DNA from: Microbacterium sp. Root553
Lineage (GTDB): Bacteria > Actinomycetota > Actinomycetes > Actinomycetales > Microbacteriaceae
Reading direction: 5' to 3'
DNA length: 64,000 bases
Assembly (NCBI RefSeq): GCF_001426995.1
Contig: NZ_LMFY01000002.1
Location: forward strand, 144,847 to 208,846
Below the pieces are notes generated by a model. That model saw only the letters and a program-made list of their open reading frames with translations. It did not search any database and was not told where the DNA came from. Both the position numbers and the translations under genes were made by a program. Positions within the stretch are counted from its first letter, which is position 1, and every line of letters starts with the position of its first letter. This document shows positions 43,527 to 52,623 of this stretch, one piece after another.

Positions 43527-44666
43527 GTGAACGCGACTGTGTTCTTCCAATGGATCGGCACGTTGCCGCCGATCCTCCAGGCCGTCGCCGTGGTCATCGC
43601 CTTCGCGGTGGTCGTGGTGGTCATCCTGCTTCTCGTCGACATCGCCCCCCGCAAGGGAGCGCTCTACACCGGCATCCGCCTCGCGATGTGCCTGCTCATC
43701 CCGCTCGCGGTGATGTTCTTCTTCAACTCCTACTACTGGGCGATGGGAGTCGCCGTCGCCGTCGGCGCACTGTTCTTCTTCCTCGACTACCGCTCCCGCG
43801 ACGGCGCGGGATACCTGATCCAGCTGGTCGCGTTCATGGCACCGGCGATGCTGCTGCTGCTGGCGGGCCTGATCCTGCCGTCGATCCAGACGGTCTACGC
43901 GTCGTTCTGGAACTCGACGGGCAGTGACTTCGTCGGCTTCTCGAACTACCTCTGGATCTTCACCCAGTCCGACGGCGTCTCGTCGGTCGTCAACACGATC
44001 GTCTGGGTGCTGCTCGTCCCGACGCTCTCCACCCTCATCGGCCTCGCATACGCCGTCTTCATCGACAAGACCCGCGGCGAGAAGGTCTACAAGCTGCTGG
44101 TGTTCATGCCGATGGCGATCTCGTTCGTCGGCGCCAGCATCATCTGGCGCTTCGTCTACGCCTACCGCGGCGGCGAGTTCGAGCAGATCGGTCTCCTCAA
44201 CCAGATCCTGGTCTGGTTCGGCGGCGAGCCCCAGCAGTTCCTGCTGAACGGACCCTGGAACAACCTCGCTCTCATCGTGGTGCTGATCTGGGTGCAGACC
44301 GGTTTCGCGATGGTCGTGCTGTCGGCGTCCATCAAGGGCGTGCCGCAGGAGCTGCTCGAAGCGGCCGAGCTCGACGGCGCGAACGCCTGGGAGCGCTTCT
44401 GGTCGGTCACGATCCCGTCGATCCGACCGGCACTCATCGTCGTGCTGACCACGATCTCGATCGCCTCGCTGAAGGTCTTCGACATCGTGCGCACCATGAC
44501 CGGTGGAAACTACGGCACGTCGGTGCTCGCGAACGAGATGTACACCCAGTTCTCGAAGTTCGAGGCGGGACGCAGCGCTGCGCTCTCCGTCATCCTGTTC
44601 ATCCTGGTGCTGCCGATCGTCATCTACAACGCGCGCCAGATCAAGAAGCAGCGGGAGATCCGATGA
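43527..44666 (+). CDS. Sugar ABC transporter permease, MalF type
   Basis: 379-residue inner-membrane permease. After about three extra N-terminal hydrophobic segments comes the MalF-like core with the EAA loop (PQELLEAAELDGANAWERFWSVTIPSIRPA). The GTG at 43527 follows AAAGGGGA; longer readings lack a ribosome site. It overlaps the next permease gene by 4 bp. No ATPase gene is present, so the complex presumably borrows a shared MsiK-type ATPase encoded elsewhere. Confidence 0.9.
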   Translation: MNATVFFQWIGTLPPILQAVAVVIAFAVVVVVILLLVDIAPRKGALYTGIRLAMCLLIPLAVMFFFNSYYWAMGVAVAVGALFFFLDYRSRDGAGYLIQLVAFMAPAMLLLLAGLILPSIQTVYASFWNSTGSDFVGFSNYLWIFTQSDGVSSVVNTIVWVLLVPTLSTLIGLAYAVFIDKTRGEKVYKLLVFMPMAISFVGASIIWRFVYAYRGGEFEQIGLLNQILVWFGGEPQQFLLNGPWNNLALIVVLIWVQTGFAMVVLSASIKGVPQELLEAAELDGANAWERFWSVTIPSIRPALIVVLTTISIASLKVFDIVRTMTGGNYGTSVLANEMYTQFSKFEAGRSAALSVILFILVLPIVIYNARQIKKQREIR

Positions 44667-45622
44667 CCGACACAGTGAAGTCAGAGACCCCCGCCAGCAC
44701 GAGGGCGATCACCACCGGGGGCAGGTTCGAAGCCTCGGCCGGACGAGCGCGCAAGCGTCTCAGCCGACCCTGGGCGACCGTCGCATCGATCGTCATCGCC
44801 GTCCTCTGGACGATCCCGACGGTCGGCCTGTTCATATCGTCGTTCCGCGAACGCGAGGCGATCGAGACGACCGGCTGGTGGACCTTCTTCACCAACCCGC
44901 AGCTGACCCTGGACAACTACGCGGCCGTGCTGCAGTCCGGCACCACACAGCTGACGATCCTGGAGTCCTTCTTCAACTCGATCGTGATCACCATCCCGGC
45001 CACGATCATCCCGCTGATGATCGCGGCCATGGCGGCGTACGCCTTCTCGTGGATCGAGTTCAAGGGACGCAACGCGCTGTTCATCTTCGTGTTCGCCCTC
45101 CAGATCGTGCCGATCCAGATGGCGCTGGTCCCGCTGCTGTCGTCGTTCTCGCGGGGCATCAACCTCTTCGGGGTGCAGGTGACGCTGGGGCTCGATGTCG
45201 CGGGCGGGTATGCGCAGGTCTGGTTCGCCCACACCATGTTCGCGCTGCCCCTGGCGATCTACCTGCTGCACAACTTCATGTCGGAGATCCCGGGCGAGAT
45301 CATCGAGGCCGCGCGCGTCGACGGTGCATCGCGCGGACAGATCTTCTTCCGCGTGGTGCTGCCGCTCACGATGCCGGCGATCGCGTCGGTCGCGATCTTC
45401 CAGTTCCTCTGGGTCTGGAACGACCTGATCGTCGCCCTGGTGTTCGCCGACGGCGCCGCCTCGCCGATCACGAAGGTGCTCGCCGAGATCACCGGTCGCG
45501 GCGAGGGCTGGTACCTGCTCACCGCCGGGGCGTTCGTGTCGATCATCGTTCCGCTGATCGTGTTCTTCTCGCTGCAGCGGTTCTTCGTCCGCGGACTCCT
45601 GGCCGGGTCCACGAAGGGCTGA
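44663..45622 (+). CDS. Sugar ABC transporter permease, MalG type
   Basis: 319-residue second permease. About six membrane helices, IAAMAAYAFSWIEFKGRN and the EAA loop (PGEIIEAARVDGASRGQIFFRVVLPLTMPA), followed by the MalG-type C-terminus FFVRGLLAGSTKG. Starts within the ATGA overlap with the MalF-type gene. Last gene of the importer operon, followed by an 11-bp stem hairpin. Confidence 0.92.
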   Translation: MTDTVKSETPASTRAITTGGRFEASAGRARKRLSRPWATVASIVIAVLWTIPTVGLFISSFREREAIETTGWWTFFTNPQLTLDNYAAVLQSGTTQLTILESFFNSIVITIPATIIPLMIAAMAAYAFSWIEFKGRNALFIFVFALQIVPIQMALVPLLSSFSRGINLFGVQVTLGLDVAGGYAQVWFAHTMFALPLAIYLLHNFMSEIPGEIIEAARVDGASRGQIFFRVVLPLTMPAIASVAIFQFLWVWNDLIVALVFADGAASPITKVLAEITGRGEGWYLLTAGAFVSIIVPLIVFFSLQRFFVRGLLAGSTKG

Positions 45623-45650
45623 TTCCGGCAGGCTGCGGAAGCGGATGACA

Positions 45651-45693
45651 CGATGCCGCGATCGGGTGACATACAGTCCCGGTCGCGGCATCG
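45651..45693 (+). terminator. Terminator hairpin of the sugar importer operon
   Basis: CGATGCCGCGA pairs perfectly with TCGCGGCATCG (11 bp); the loop contains a further CGGG/CCCG pairing. No U-tract; it lies 28 bp after the last permease stop and just before the cbs promoter. Confidence 0.55.
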
Positions 45694-45712
45694 TCGCACG
45701 TACGCTGTGAAC

Positions 45713-47089
45713 ATGAAGTACGCAGACTCCATCGTCGATCTCGTCGGCGACACGCCCCTCGTGAAGCTCCGGCATGTCACCGAGGGCGTGGAGTGCACCG
45801 TGCTCGTGAAGCTCGAGTACCTGAACCCGGGAGGGTCGGCGAAGGACCGCATCGCCTCGCGCATCATCGACGCGGCCGAGGCCTCGGGAGAGCTGAAGCC
45901 CGGCGGCACGATCGTCGAGCCGACGAGCGGCAACACCGGCGTGGGCCTCGCCCTCGTGGCGCAGCAGCGCGGCTACACCTGCGTCTTCGTGCTGCCCGAC
46001 AAGGTCGGCGAGGACAAGATCGACGTGCTGCGCGCCTACGGCGCGCAGGTCGTCGTCACCCCCACGTCGGTCGCCGCCGACAGCCCGGAGTCGTATTACA
46101 GCGTGAGCGATCGACTCGCCCGCGAGATCCCCGGCGCCTTCAAGCCCAATCAGTACGAGAACCCGAACGGCCCCCGCAGCCACTACGAGACCACCGGTCC
46201 CGAGATCTGGCGCGACACCGACGGGCGGATCACGCACTTCGTCGCCGGCGTCGGCACCGGGGGCACCATCACCGGCACCGGCCGCTACCTGCGCGAGGTG
46301 TCGGAAGACCGCGTGCGCATCGTGGGCATCGACCCCGAGGGCAGCGTGTACAGCGGCGGGACGGGACGCCCGTACCTGGTCGAGGGCGTGGGCGAGGACA
46401 TCTGGCCCGGCGCCTACGATCCGAGCGTGCCCCATGAGATCGTCGCGGTCGGCGACGCCGAATCGTTCGCGATGACCCGGCGGCTCGCCCGCGAGGAGGG
46501 GATCCTCGTCGGAGGATCCAGCGGGATGGCCGTCGTCGGAGCGCTGCGGATCGCACGCGAGCTGCCGGCCGACGCGATCATGGTGGTGCTGCTGCCCGAC
46601 GGCGGGCGCGGCTACCTCGGCAAGATCTTCAACGACGGCTGGATGCGGTCGTACGGCTTCAGTGAGGTGGAGGAGGGGGAGACCGTCGCCGACGTGCTGG
46701 CGACCCGTTCCTCCCGGCGCGGCGAGGGGATCCCCGACCTCGTGCACGCGCATCCCACCGACACGGTGCTCGAGGCCATCGGCATGATGACCGAGTACGA
46801 CGTGTCGCAGCTCGTGGTGCTGAGCGCCGAGCCGCCCGTCATGATGGGCGAGGTCGTCGGCACGGTCGACGAGAAGGGGCTGCTCGACCTGCTGTTCCGC
46901 GGAGACGCGAAGCCGGCCGACGCGGTCGGCCAGCACGTGGGGGAGAGGCTGCCGCTCATCGGCATCCACGCGCCCCTCGCGCAGGCGCGTGCCGCACTCG
47001 CCGATGTCGACGCGCTGCTGGTGACCGCCGACGGCAAGCCCCACACCGTGCTCACCCGCCAGGATCTGCTCTCGTACATCTCGCGGTGA
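45713..47089 (+). CDS. cbs: Cystathionine beta-synthase
   Basis: PLP enzyme joining serine and homocysteine to cystathionine (reverse transsulfuration). 458 residues: catalytic fold with PLP lysine K44 in NPGGSAKDRIA, phosphate loop EPTSGNTGVGLAL and GTGGTITGTGRYL, plus a C-terminal CBS-domain pair (from about 340), which distinguishes it from CysK. Leaderless-type start: TACGCT is 6 nt before the ATG. metB follows 66 bp later, so the pair handles cystathionine metabolism. Confidence 0.92.
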   Translation: MKYADSIVDLVGDTPLVKLRHVTEGVECTVLVKLEYLNPGGSAKDRIASRIIDAAEASGELKPGGTIVEPTSGNTGVGLALVAQQRGYTCVFVLPDKVGEDKIDVLRAYGAQVVVTPTSVAADSPESYYSVSDRLAREIPGAFKPNQYENPNGPRSHYETTGPEIWRDTDGRITHFVAGVGTGGTITGTGRYLREVSEDRVRIVGIDPEGSVYSGGTGRPYLVEGVGEDIWPGAYDPSVPHEIVAVGDAESFAMTRRLAREEGILVGGSSGMAVVGALRIARELPADAIMVVLLPDGGRGYLGKIFNDGWMRSYGFSEVEEGETVADVLATRSSRRGEGIPDLVHAHPTDTVLEAIGMMTEYDVSQLVVLSAEPPVMMGEVVGTVDEKGLLDLLFRGDAKPADAVGQHVGERLPLIGIHAPLAQARAALADVDALLVTADGKPHTVLTRQDLLSYISR

Positions 47090-47155
47090 GTCGCGGGCGA
47101 CCCCGGGCGTAACAGGAGCGGATGCCGTCACCCGGCCGGACGTAGGGTGGAGGGC

Positions 47156-48304
47156 ATGTCAGAGCATGCCTTCGCCACCCGAGCCATCCACGCAGGTCAG
47201 GCGCCCGACCCCACCACCGGGTCGATCATCCCGCCCATCTACCAGGCCTCCACCCATGTGCAGGACGGCATCGGCGGGTTCCGCGGCGGCTATGAGTACA
47301 ACCGTGCGGGCAACCCCACCCGCTCGTCGCTCGAGACGCAGCTCGCCGCCCTCGAGGGCGGAACGACCGCGCTGTCGTTCGCGTCGGGGCTCGCGGCCGA
47401 GGACGCGCTGCTGCGCGGCATCCTCAGGCCCGGGGACCACGTCCTTCTCGGCAACGACGTCTACGGCGGCACATATCGCCTGTTCACGCGGGTGTTCGCG
47501 AACTGGGGCGTCGAGACGACGACGGTGGAGATGTCCGACGCCGATGAGCTGCGTGCGGCGATCCGCCCGGAGACGAAGATCGTCTGGGTCGAGACGCCCA
47601 GCAACCCGCTGCTCAAGATCGTCGACATCGCGGCCGTCTCCGAGATCGCGCACGCGGCCGGTGCGATCGCCGTCGTCGACAACACCTTCGCCTCGCCGGC
47701 GCTGCAGCAGCCGCTCTCCCTCGGTGCGGATCTGGTCGTGCACTCCACCACGAAGTATCTCGGCGGGCATTCCGACGTCCTCGGCGGAGCGGTGGTGTTC
47801 GGCGACGACCGCTTCGTCGAGCAGGTCACGTTCCAGCAGTTCGCCGTCGGCGCGGTGTCGGCGCCCTTCGACGCCTGGCTCACGACGCGCGGCATCAAGA
47901 CGCTCGCGGTGCGCGTGCGACAGCACTCCGAGAACGCGCAGGCGATCGCCGAGTGGGCGACCGGACGCTCGGAGTTCTCGACCGTCTACTACCCGGGACT
48001 CGACTCGCATCCCGGCCATGACATCGCGGCGGCCCAGATGAGCCGGTTCGGCGGGATGCTGTCGCTCGGCCTCTCGGCCGGAGCCGGCGCGGCGAAGGCG
48101 TTTGCCGAGTCGACCGAGCTCTTCCAGCTCGCGGAATCGCTCGGCGGCGTCGAGTCGCTGATCGGGTATCCGCCGGACATGACGCACGCCTCGGTGCGCG
48201 GCACCGCTCTCGCCGTGCCGGAGAACGTCGTCAGGCTGTCGGTGGGGATCGAGGGCGTCGACGACCTCATCGCCGATCTCGAGCAGGGCCTCGCCCGACT
48301 CTGA
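47156..48304 (+). CDS. metB: Cystathionine gamma-synthase/lyase
   Basis: 382-residue Cys/Met-metabolism PLP enzyme. PLP lysine K200 in VVHSTTKYLGGHSDVLGG, with YNRAGNPTR and FASGLAAEDA blocks. Next to cbs, it may act as cystathionine gamma-lyase in cysteine formation or as gamma-synthase in methionine formation; the fold does not decide. The ATG at 47156 has TAGGGT 7 nt upstream, suggesting a leaderless mRNA; the in-frame GTG at 47147 overlaps that box. A long hairpin follows. Confidence 0.9.
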   Translation: MSEHAFATRAIHAGQAPDPTTGSIIPPIYQASTHVQDGIGGFRGGYEYNRAGNPTRSSLETQLAALEGGTTALSFASGLAAEDALLRGILRPGDHVLLGNDVYGGTYRLFTRVFANWGVETTTVEMSDADELRAAIRPETKIVWVETPSNPLLKIVDIAAVSEIAHAAGAIAVVDNTFASPALQQPLSLGADLVVHSTTKYLGGHSDVLGGAVVFGDDRFVEQVTFQQFAVGAVSAPFDAWLTTRGIKTLAVRVRQHSENAQAIAEWATGRSEFSTVYYPGLDSHPGHDIAAAQMSRFGGMLSLGLSAGAGAAKAFAESTELFQLAESLGGVESLIGYPPDMTHASVRGTALAVPENVVRLSVGIEGVDDLIADLEQGLARL

Positions 48305-48349
48305 GGTCGACCGATCGGCGGCACGCGCCGCCCCATATCTGCAGGTCCC

Positions 48350-48401
48350 GAAGACGGATGCAGGCGGGAACCCCCGGGGTTTTCGCCCTGCATCCGTCTT
48401 C
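48350..48401. terminator. metB terminator, long hairpin
   Basis: 15-bp perfect stem GAAGACGGATGCAGG (48350-48364) with its complement at 48387-48401; the loop holds a nested ACCCC/GGGGT stem and a short T-run. Symmetrical, so potentially bidirectional. Confidence 0.75.
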
Positions 48402-48532
48402 TCGGCATGCGGATGCGCGCGAGCGGGGAGGTAGCATGGAGGCTCGCCCGGATCGAATCGTTTCGAGATTCCTCGACGATCCGACCGCCCTGCGACTCGA
48501 TCCCCTCCCCTCGACATCCCGGAAGGACCGTC

Positions 48533-49897
48533 GTGCCCGACGCTCCACGCACAGACTCCATTCCCACGACGCCCGACGTCGAGCGGACTGCCACCGGTAG
48601 CATCCGCGTCCCGTCCGCCACCGGCGCGATCCGCACGCTGGGCTCGAATCCCGCCACCGCACCGATCATGCTGCACCCCGGCGACTCGCTCTCGAACGGT
48701 CGTCGCGCGCTGTACATCGTGCTGCTCGGCGCACTCACCGCTCTCGGTCCTTTCACAATCGACCTGTACCTGCCGGCGTTCCCCGTGCTCGAGCAGGACT
48801 TCGAGACCACCGCGGCGGCGATCCAGCTCACCCTCACCGGGACGATGATCGGCTTCGCGCTCGGTCAGCTCGTGGTCGGACCGCTGAGCGACAAGGTCGG
48901 TCGGCGGGTGCCGCTGATCGCCGTGACGGCGCTGCACGTGCTCGCGAGCGCCGCAGCCGCCTACGCCCCCACTCTTCCGCTGCTCAGCGGCGCCCGCGTG
49001 CTGATGGGCGTGGGTGCCGCGGCCGGCGGCGTCGTCGCCATGGCCATCGTGCGCGACCTGTTCGGCGGGCGTCGTCTGGTCGTGATGCTCTCGCGGCTCG
49101 CCCTCGTCTCGGGGGTCGCCCCGGTCGCCGCGCCGCTGATCGGCTCGTGGCTGCTCACGCTCATGCCCTGGCGCGGGATCTTCGTCGTGCTCGCGCTCTA
49201 CGGCGTGGTCATGCTCGTCTCGACCGCGCTGTTCGTGCCCGAGACGCTGCCGGCCGCCCGGCGTCAGGAGAAGGGCGGCGCCACGGTGCTGCAGCGCTAC
49301 CGCTCGGTGTTCTCCGACCGCGTCTTCATCGGCGTGCTCATCATCGGCGGCATGACCTTCTCGGGGCTGTTCTCGTACCTGTCCGCGTCGCCGTTCCTGT
49401 TCCAGCAGACGCACGGTCTCGACGCGCAGCAGTACGGGCTCCTCTTCGCGGTGAACTCGCTGGGCGTCGTCGCCGGTGTGCAGACCGCCTCGCGGCTCGC
49501 CGCGCGGTTCGGTCCGCAGTGGGTGATGGCCTACTCGACCGCCGTGCTGCTGATCGCAGGCGCGGCGATCATCGTCACCGACCAGCTCGGCCTCGGGCTG
49601 TGGGGCACCGTCGTCCCGCTCTTCGTCTTCATGACCGCCTGCGGATTCACCTTCCCGAACGTGCAGGTGCTGGCCCTCGACCGGCACGGCAAGGCGGCGG
49701 GCACCGCGGCCTCGGTGATCGGGGCCACCAACTTCGGTGTCGCGGGGCTCATCTCCCCGATCGTGGGGTGGATCTCGCAGGGTGCGGGGATCACCGCCAC
49801 CACGATGGCCTCGGTCATGGTCGGCTGCGCGGCGATCGGCGTGCTGTCGCTGTGGCTCATCGTGCGTCCGCGCACCGTGGGGATGCTCGCCCCCTGA
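48533..49897 (+). CDS. MFS exporter, Bcr/CflA drug-resistance type
   Basis: 454 residues with 12 transmembrane segments preceded by a hydrophilic tail of about 55 residues. The first helix bears the Bcr/CflA signature (LGALTALGPFTIDLYLPAFPVLEQDF), and GQLVVGPLSDKVGRR is the MFS motif A. Family members expel bicyclomycin, chloramphenicol, sulfonamides or amino acids; the substrate here is unknown. GTG at 48533 with GGAAGGA. Probable -10 TAGCAT at 48433. The upstream spacer holds the metB terminator. Confidence 0.88.
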   Translation: MPDAPRTDSIPTTPDVERTATGSIRVPSATGAIRTLGSNPATAPIMLHPGDSLSNGRRALYIVLLGALTALGPFTIDLYLPAFPVLEQDFETTAAAIQLTLTGTMIGFALGQLVVGPLSDKVGRRVPLIAVTALHVLASAAAAYAPTLPLLSGARVLMGVGAAAGGVVAMAIVRDLFGGRRLVVMLSRLALVSGVAPVAAPLIGSWLLTLMPWRGIFVVLALYGVVMLVSTALFVPETLPAARRQEKGGATVLQRYRSVFSDRVFIGVLIIGGMTFSGLFSYLSASPFLFQQTHGLDAQQYGLLFAVNSLGVVAGVQTASRLAARFGPQWVMAYSTAVLLIAGAAIIVTDQLGLGLWGTVVPLFVFMTACGFTFPNVQVLALDRHGKAAGTAASVIGATNFGVAGLISPIVGWISQGAGITATTMASVMVGCAAIGVLSLWLIVRPRTVGMLAP

Positions 49898-49964
49898 CCG
49901 CTCGGCGCCAGACGACTCGGCCCAGCGTCCCGAACGCCCAGGCTCCGACCGGCAGAATGGTCGG

Positions 49965-50600
49965 ATGAGAACACGTGCGCTGCTGTGGTGGGGAATCGGG
50001 ATGCTCGCTGCGGCGACGCTCCTCGGGGCGGCCATCGTCTTCGGGTACACCGAGCCGCCCGGGTTCGACGTCTGGTGGAACCGGGAGGTCGGCGAGAACC
50101 GCGCCGACTGGATGCTGTCGTTCGCCCTGACCCTCGATCACATCGGCGGCGGCTGGGTGGCGATCCTCGTCGTGCCGCTGCTCGTGATCCTCGCGCTGCT
50201 CATCGCGCGGCGATGGCAGGCGGCCGTCTTCGCCGCCATCGCCTTCCTCGCGAGCGCGGGAGCCGTGCAGCTGCTCAAGCAGCTCTTCGGTCGCGCCCGC
50301 CCGGAGGACATGATCGTCGCGAGCGACTTCGGGTCCTTCCCGTCGGGGCACACCGCGAACGCGGCGACGATCGCCGTGGTGCTCTGGCTGGTGTTCCCGC
50401 GTCTGTGGACGGCGATCCTCGGGATCGCCTGGATCGTCCTGATGGCGATCTCGCGCACGCTGCTGTCGGTGCACTGGGCGACCGACACGCTGGGCGGAGC
50501 GCTGCTCGGGGCCGGTGTCGTCCTGGTGCTCGGCGCGCTGCTCCTGCCGTGGGTGCGACGGGACTCGCGGCGGGAGCCGGCACCCGCGCCGATAGGCTGA
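49965..50600 (+). CDS. PAP2-family membrane phosphatase
   Basis: 211-residue membrane protein with about six helices and the complete acid-phosphatase signature: KQLFGRARP, PSGH (FPSGHTANA) and SRTLLSVHWATD. Acts on lipid phosphates or undecaprenyl pyrophosphate at the outer face of the membrane. CAGAAT 6 nt before the ATG and no ribosome site: leaderless type. Unrelated to its neighbours by function. Confidence 0.9.
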   Translation: MRTRALLWWGIGMLAAATLLGAAIVFGYTEPPGFDVWWNREVGENRADWMLSFALTLDHIGGGWVAILVVPLLVILALLIARRWQAAVFAAIAFLASAGAVQLLKQLFGRARPEDMIVASDFGSFPSGHTANAATIAVVLWLVFPRLWTAILGIAWIVLMAISRTLLSVHWATDTLGGALLGAGVVLVLGALLLPWVRRDSRREPAPAPIG

Positions 50601-50630
50601 GCGCACACCCCATCTCATCGAGGAGCCGTC

Positions 50631-51227
50631 GTGTCCCGCATCCGTCCGTACCGTCCGTCCGACCGCGCCGCACTGTACGAGATCTGCACGAGGACCGCGG
50701 ATGCCGGCGCCGACGCCACGGGAATCCTCTCGGACGACGCGCTCTGGGGTGACCTCTTCGCCGTGCCCTACGTGGAGCGGCATCCGGATCTCGCATGGGT
50801 GGTCGAGGCCGACGACGGCCGGGCGATCGGGTACATCGTCGCGACCGACGACACCGAGGCGTTCGCGACCTGGTTCCGTGACGAGTGGTGGCCGGCCCTG
50901 CAGGGGCGCTACCCCCGCGCCGAGACCCCGACGACCCGCGAGGAGCGGATGATCGAGCACGGCTACACCCAGGCGCCCGGACGCGACGCCCACTCCGCGC
51001 AGTACCCCGCGCACCTGCACATCGACCTGCTTCCGGAGACGCAGGGGCAGGGACTCGGTCGGCAGCTGGTCCGGACCCTGTTCGCCGAGCTCACCCGGCG
51101 CGGGGTGCGCGGACTGCACCTGGGCATGGACCCGAACAACACCGGCGCCGCGGCGTTCTACGAGCGCCTCGGCATGACGCCGTTGCCCGCGGAGGCCGGC
51201 GGCCAGAGCTACGGCGTGCGCTTCTGA
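50631..51227 (+). CDS. GNAT-family N-acetyltransferase
   Basis: 198 residues; the acetyl-CoA loop is LPETQGQGLGRQLVRTLF (QxxGxG) and a later NNTGAAAFYERLGM block is typical. Tryptophan-rich middle (FRDEWWPAL) and HLHIDLLPE resemble O-GlcNAcase-associated or EryM-like GNAT enzymes; the acceptor is unknown. GTG start after GAGGAG. Confidence 0.88.
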   Translation: MSRIRPYRPSDRAALYEICTRTADAGADATGILSDDALWGDLFAVPYVERHPDLAWVVEADDGRAIGYIVATDDTEAFATWFRDEWWPALQGRYPRAETPTTREERMIEHGYTQAPGRDAHSAQYPAHLHIDLLPETQGQGLGRQLVRTLFAELTRRGVRGLHLGMDPNNTGAAAFYERLGMTPLPAEAGGQSYGVRF

Positions 51228-51250
51228 CCTGACCGCGGCGTGGCGGGGCG

Positions 51251-51476
51251 GCGGGACTCCGGTGCTCGCTGCGCTCGCTCCTCCCCGAATCCCCAACGCT
51301 CGATAAAAAGCACGAAGGGCCCCCGCTGGCGCGGAGACCCTTCGTGCTTTTTGGCGGTGACGGCGGGACTCCGATCCTCGCTGGCGCTCGGTTCTCCCCG
51401 AATCCCACGGTGCTCGATAAAATGCACGAAGGGCCCCCGCTGGCGCGGAGACCCTTCGTGCTTTTTGGCGGTGACG
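51251..51476. repeat. Tandem duplication carrying tRNA-Ser 3' flank and terminator
   Basis: Two 112-114-bp direct repeats (51251-51362, 51363-51476) precede the intact tRNA-Ser. Each consists of a GCGGGACTCC start, a variable middle, a terminator hairpin (15-bp stem 51305-51319/51338-51352; 10-bp stem 51424-51433/51452-51461) and TTTTTGGCGG. The second unit begins with GGTGACGGCGGGA, identical to the tRNA 3' end. Besides these hairpins, which can terminate both the GNAT gene and the tRNA, the 51228-51468 spacer holds no gene. Confidence 0.85.
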
Positions 51477-51553
51477 GCGGGATTCGAACCCGCGGTTGCT
51501 TGCACAACACACGCTTTCCAAGCGTGCTCCTTCGGCCGCTCGGACACGTCACC
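51469..51553 (-). tRNA. trnS: tRNA-Ser (GGA)
   Basis: 85-nt class II tRNA on the minus strand. Acceptor stem GGTGACG/CGTCACC, anticodon loop CTTGGAAAG with anticodon GGA, long variable arm, T-loop TTCGAAT. The 3' CCA is encoded (complement of TGG at 51466-51468). A hairpin with T-rich tail follows immediately. Confidence 0.96.
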
Positions 51554-51695
51554 AGGAACAACCTGAACAGTCTAGCCGATCGGATGGAGGGGCCATGACC
51601 AGGCGGGGGCGGAGGGGACGCCCACGCCTGGTCGCGGTTCGGATGTACCGGAATGCGATCGTGAGAGACGTTGCATCAGGGGTACGCGGTTTCTA

Positions 51696-51718
51696 TCCTC
51701 GTATGAGGACGTTATGCT
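51696..51718 (+). promoter_or_regulatory. Promoter with internal inverted repeat before APH-like kinase
   Basis: TCCTC-GTAT-GAGGA (51696-51709) lies between a weak -35 TTTCTA (51689-51694) and the -10 TATGCT (51713-51718). A repressor binding there would block RNA polymerase. Confidence 0.4.
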
Positions 51719-51753
51719 GTCAAGCGTACGTGTCAGTTCATGGAAGGACCTCG

Positions 51754-52614
51754 ATGACGACCGTCGGTTCGACACCCCTGATCAGCACCTCTGTGCGCTC
51801 CGCGATGCGGGCGGCGCATGCGCGAGCCCTCGCAGAGATGGGGGCGCGCGGGCTCGGTCGCGTCAGATTCGGGTGGCGGGATCGCTCCATCGGCTCGGTC
51901 GTCGAGCACGCCGGGGCGCAGGTGTGGCTGCGGGTGGTCCGCTCCCGTCGTGCGCAGGCGGGCGGCGACTGGTGGACCGGCAATGTCGACGCGTCGACGC
52001 TCGTCGGCATCCCCAAGCCCAGGGTGCTCGACGTACGGGCCTGGGAGGATGCCTCCCTCGTCTACCGGGCAGAGCTCATGAGCCTGCTGCCGGGCCGGGC
52101 CTGCGCATCGACGGCGGTGCTCGAGCGGGTGCCGCGGCTGGGTGACTCGTGGTGGGAGGCGCTCGTCCAGAGCCTCGGCACGGTGTCACGGGCGACGACG
52201 GAGCGCAGAGTGCTCGACCCCGAGACCGTGCAGCGCCGCGTCTCGGTGTTCTTCGGCATCGATCTCGACGTCGGCCCGAGCGCCTGGGTGCCCGGGCACG
52301 GAGACCTGCACTGGAACAACCTGCACTGCGATCCGTTCGCCATCGCCGACTGGGAGGCGTGGGGGCTCGCACCTCGGGGATACGACGCGGCGTTCCTGCT
52401 GGGGCATTCGCTCGGTGTGCCGCGCATCGCCGAACGGATCTCCCGCCTCTTCCGCGCCGACCTCGAGTCCGAGGGCGGTGTCGTCTCGCAGCTGTACGTG
52501 ATGACGAGGCTGCTCGCCCGCGCCGACGCCGGAGAGAACGTCGCACTGGTCCCGGCCGTGCACCGCCATGTCGGCCGGCTGCTGGGTGCCAGGGCCCCGC
52601 TGCGCACGACGTAG
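51754..52614 (+). CDS. Aminoglycoside-phosphotransferase-like kinase
   Basis: 286-residue protein kinase-like fold of the APH/choline kinase superfamily. The C-terminal lobe has the Brenner motif VPGHGDLHWNNLH, then ADWEAWGLAPRGYDAAFLLGHS with the metal-binding aspartate. The N-terminal lobe is poorly conserved and no glycine-rich loop is evident. The substrate is unknown; aminoglycoside resistance must not be assumed. GGAAGGA precedes the ATG. Its TAG stop overlaps the -10 box proposed for trhO. Confidence 0.75.
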   Translation: MTTVGSTPLISTSVRSAMRAAHARALAEMGARGLGRVRFGWRDRSIGSVVEHAGAQVWLRVVRSRRAQAGGDWWTGNVDASTLVGIPKPRVLDVRAWEDASLVYRAELMSLLPGRACASTAVLERVPRLGDSWWEALVQSLGTVSRATTERRVLDPETVQRRVSVFFGIDLDVGPSAWVPGHGDLHWNNLHCDPFAIADWEAWGLAPRGYDAAFLLGHSLGVPRIAERISRLFRADLESEGGVVSQLYVMTRLLARADAGENVALVPAVHRHVGRLLGARAPLRTT

Positions 52615-52623
52615 GATCTCTGG

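Noticed and set aside
51754..52614. Aminoglycoside-resistance gene
   Set aside because: Only the shared kinase motifs are visible; the N-terminal lobe does not match known resistance enzymes, so only the superfamily is called.
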